Below are positions 22,349 to 23,854 of a stretch of DNA of 23,854 nt, piece by piece. Origin of the DNA: Flavobacteriaceae bacterium (GTDB lineage: Bacteria > Bacteroidota > Bacteroidia > Flavobacteriales > Flavobacteriaceae); the NCBI GenBank assembly GCA_018662905.1, contig JABJFE010000092.1, forward strand, positions 1-23,854. The letters are read 5' to 3'. Under the pieces are notes generated by a model, which did no database searches, had not been told where the DNA came from, and was given only the letters and a program-made list of their open reading frames with translations. The stretch's first letter is position 1. Each line of letters begins with the position of its first letter. The position numbers and the translations under genes were made by a program.

Positions 22349-22992
22349 ATTTATTAATACCTAATAATATCACTTTAAAAATTTCCGTATTCATAATATG
22401 GTTGTTTCATATTTGTGGAATGATAGGTATTTCATATGGAAATAAAGAATTTTTTTTAGCATTCACACCTGTTAATCTTTTTATTTCATTTGTTTTACTG
22501 TTCATTAATCAAAAACGACTTGAAAGCGTTGAGCTCAAATCAGCATTTTTGATATTTTTTATAGGAATGATTTCAGAAATTTTGGGTGTAAACTATGGGC
22601 TTATTTTTGGTGACTATATTTATTTAGATAATTTAGGTGCTAAAATTCTAGGAGTTCCAGTTCTTATTGGTGTTAACTGGATAATACTAACATTTATTAC
22701 TGGCTCGTTATCTTGTTTTATTTTTAAAAACAAGTACTTGTCTGTCTTAATGGGGGCTATATTTATGATATTATTAGATTTATTAATAGAACCTGTTGCA
22801 CCATTGTTAGGGTTTTGGATATTTGATCTTCCAACAGTTCCTGTTCAAAACTATATTGGTTGGTTTGCAATAGGGATACTTACTCAAATTGTATTTCAAT
22901 TTAAAATAATTGAAAAGGAATTTACATATTCAATTCACCTTTTAATTGTAAATGCAATTTTCTTTGCATTTTTAAATTATCAAATTATTTGA
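22345..22992 (+). CDS. cruF: Carotenoid 1',2'-hydratase, CruF-like (DUF422) membrane protein
   Basis: CruF-family proteins add water across the 1',2' double bond of the open end of gamma-carotene-type molecules, giving the 1'-hydroxy group needed by CrtD. The 215-residue protein is almost wholly membrane-embedded, with about seven hydrophobic segments. Characteristic residues include the acidic motif SEILGVNYGLIFGDYIY (about 75-91), GVPVLIGVNWIIL, and LLDLLIEPVAPLLGFWIF with IGWF downstream, resembling the active-site carboxylates of this family. It overlaps crtD by four bases (ATGA) and ends the carotenoid cassette, one base before the stop of the convergent Rieske gene. An activity on C50 ends, as in halophilic archaeal homologues, is unlikely here. 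Confidence 0.85.
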   Translation: MNLLIPNNITLKISVFIIWLFHICGMIGISYGNKEFFLAFTPVNLFISFVLLFINQKRLESVELKSAFLIFFIGMISEILGVNYGLIFGDYIYLDNLGAKILGVPVLIGVNWIILTFITGSLSCFIFKNKYLSVLMGAIFMILLDLLIEPVAPLLGFWIFDLPTVPVQNYIGWFAIGILTQIVFQFKIIEKEFTYSIHLLIVNAIFFAFLNYQII

Positions 22993-22993
22993 C

Positions 22994-23479
22994 TTATGAT
23001 TTAACCACTGTTAATTTTCCATCCTTCAAACTTGTAGTGAAACATTTTAATGGACCACCAGCTGTTCCTGAAGTTGAACAATCTGTTGGATAGCTGTTAT
23101 TGTGAGCTCCACAAACAAACCTGTCTTGAGAAGTGTTGTAACTCCACTGACTTGAATTTCCTTGGTGAGGACAAGAATTTGTAAAAGCTCTGTAGGTAGA
23201 TGCATCAATTTTTAAAATTAGCATACCTTCTGCTGAGAAATTCATCCATCCATTACTACCAATTGATGTAAAATTTGAATTATTTAATGTGATAACTACA
23301 GTATTACCGCTTACTGAGTAACCTTTGTCATTACTATTTCCACCTCCACTACCGCCTCCGGAAGGAATCTCGTTATCATCACCCCCTGAAGAACAAGCTT
23401 CAAGCATAGTTACACCAAAGAATGCTAGTGCTACAGATGGGCACACATTTTTCAAAAACTCTCTTCTTTTATTTTTCAT
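22994..23479 (-). CDS. Rieske [2Fe-2S] domain lipoprotein
   Basis: Rieske domains carry a [2Fe-2S] cluster held by two Cys and two His. This 161-residue product (start at the ATG 23479-23477; an ATG 39 bases earlier would place an extra hydrophobic stretch before the RR) has a signal with KRREFLKN at 4-11, resembling a twin-arginine motif, and lipobox MLEA-C (Cys29). A Gly/Ser-rich linker follows (about 40-50), then the Rieske domain with C103-P-H105 and C123-G-A-H126, both ligand pairs intact. The protein would be a lipid-anchored extracytoplasmic electron carrier. Partner and substrate are unknown. It converges on cruF with one base between and diverges from the propeller gene. It contains no oxygenase domain. 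Confidence 0.85.
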   Translation of the reverse strand: MKNKRREFLKNVCPSVALAFFGVTMLEACSSGGDDNEIPSGGGSGGGNSNDKGYSVSGNTVVITLNNSNFTSIGSNGWMNFSAEGMLILKIDASTYRAFTNSCPHQGNSSQWSYNTSQDRFVCGAHNNSYPTDCSTSGTAGGPLKCFTTSLKDGKLTVVKS

Positions 23480-23667
23480 ATTAAACACTAAACCAATAAT
23501 CATTCCAAAATAAAACATTTGTATTTTATTTTTAAATTTTTTAATAATAGTTTTAATTTTCTTGATTTGCGTTAACTATACATTTTATTTTAATTTTTAA
23601 ATTTTTATATTAAATTTACATTTCAGTTATTTAAAGTATAGATCTTAAATAACTAATAACCAGTATT
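23480..23667. other. Very A/T-rich divergent intergenic region
   Basis: This 188-base gap separates the Rieske gene (minus) from the propeller gene (plus) and must hold both promoters. It consists mainly of T- and A-runs. I find no exact TAnnTTTG box on either strand; TACATTTC near 23618 (plus) and CAAAATAA at 23506-23513 (minus-strand candidate) each have one mismatch. No hairpin terminator or coding frame is evident. Confidence 0.4.
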
Positions 23668-23854
23668 TTGAAACAATTTTTAATTCTTTTTTTCTTTAGT
23701 CTTTCGATTTATTCACAATCGTTTCCACCTATACAGTCTTACACTCCTCAAGAATATAGTGCTGCAAATCAAAATTGGAAAATTTCAGAAACTTCTAAAA
23801 ATGAAATTTTATTTGCTAATAGTGAAGCTTTACTATTGTTCAATGGTACAAGTT
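23668..23854 (+). CDS. Secreted/membrane two-component-type beta-propeller sensor, N-terminal fragment
   Basis: A frame opens at TTG 23668 (an in-frame TAA at 23650-23652 excludes an earlier start and there is no ATG) and runs off the window. It begins with a signal peptide (LKQFLILFFFSLSIYSQ), then SFPPIQSYTPQEYSAANQNWKI and ILFANSEALLLFNG. The pattern 'PPIQxYTPxxYxxxNQNWxI...I.FAN..GLL.FNG' is how many Bacteroidetes regulators with two-component-type propeller repeats begin. These usually continue with a Y_Y_Y domain, a membrane helix and a LuxR-type or histidine-kinase output. The output domain is outside the window, so the exact class is open. It may respond to an extracellular glycan or other ligand. 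Confidence 0.6.
   Translation, partial: MKQFLILFFFSLSIYSQSFPPIQSYTPQEYSAANQNWKISETSKNEILFANSEALLLFNGTS

Noticed and set aside
23480..23518. Earlier ATG for the Rieske protein
   Set aside because: It would add a second hydrophobic stretch before the RR-containing signal; the downstream ATG gives a normal lipoprotein signal.
1..23854. CRISPR arrays, insertion sequences, integrases, toxin-antitoxin or phage-defence genes
   Set aside because: I looked for regular spaced repeats, transposase motifs, terminal inverted repeats and small paired genes, and found none; every sizeable frame is accounted for by housekeeping or metabolic genes.

Overview
The window looks like a chromosomal segment of a low-GC marine-type flavobacterium (Bacteroidota, Flavobacteriia). 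The evidence is the strongly A/T-rich composition, the absence of Shine-Dalgarno motifs before starts, several TAnnTTTG-type -7 promoter boxes of the Bacteroidetes housekeeping sigma factor, and flavobacterial forms of NusA, InfB, ActA-F, CoxB/CoxA, adenosine deaminase and the carotenoid enzymes. I see no mobile element, CRISPR array, phage gene or tRNA-associated island; gene content and base composition are even throughout.

Region 1 (1-5102): the tail of an NTF2-like protein, a tRNA-Gln(UUG) with its own -7 box, then the translation/transcription operon rimP-nusA-infB. A small SPOR-domain lipoprotein-like or secreted protein faces infB tail to tail, with no base between the two stop codons.

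Region 2 (5103-16378): a complete eight-gene respiratory operon, actABCDEF-coxB-coxA. It encodes alternative complex III (quinol to cytochrome c) followed by subunits II and I of an aa3-type cytochrome oxidase. Genes overlap or lie within 20 bases of each other. ActA carries an extra N-terminal monoheme cytochrome c domain in addition to its five C-terminal hemes. CoxB has CuA but no fused cytochrome c. Electron flow is therefore quinol -> ActB/C/F -> hemes of ActA/ActE -> CuA -> heme a/a3-CuB.

Region 3 (16379-22992): a tightly packed same-strand chain: ruvB (possibly leaderless), a YbdG-like mechanosensitive channel, a secreted histidine phosphatase, adenosine deaminase, and a carotenoid end-group cassette (crtA-like monooxygenase, crtD-like 3',4'-desaturase, cruF-like 1',2'-hydratase). 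The cassette fits modification of the open end of a monocyclic carotenoid of the saproxanthin/myxol type. The crtA-like gene is the natural candidate for the 2' oxidation step.

Region 4 (22993-23854): a Rieske-type lipoprotein on the minus strand, convergent with cruF with one base between, and the start of a secreted or membrane beta-propeller sensor/regulator running off the right edge.

No clearly new multi-gene system is visible. The best leads are the CrtA homologue as a carotenoid 2'-oxidising enzyme, the tethered cytochrome domain of ActA, a GC-rich hairpin presenting the rimP start codon in its loop, possible leaderless transcripts, and the unusual number of TTG/GTG starts.
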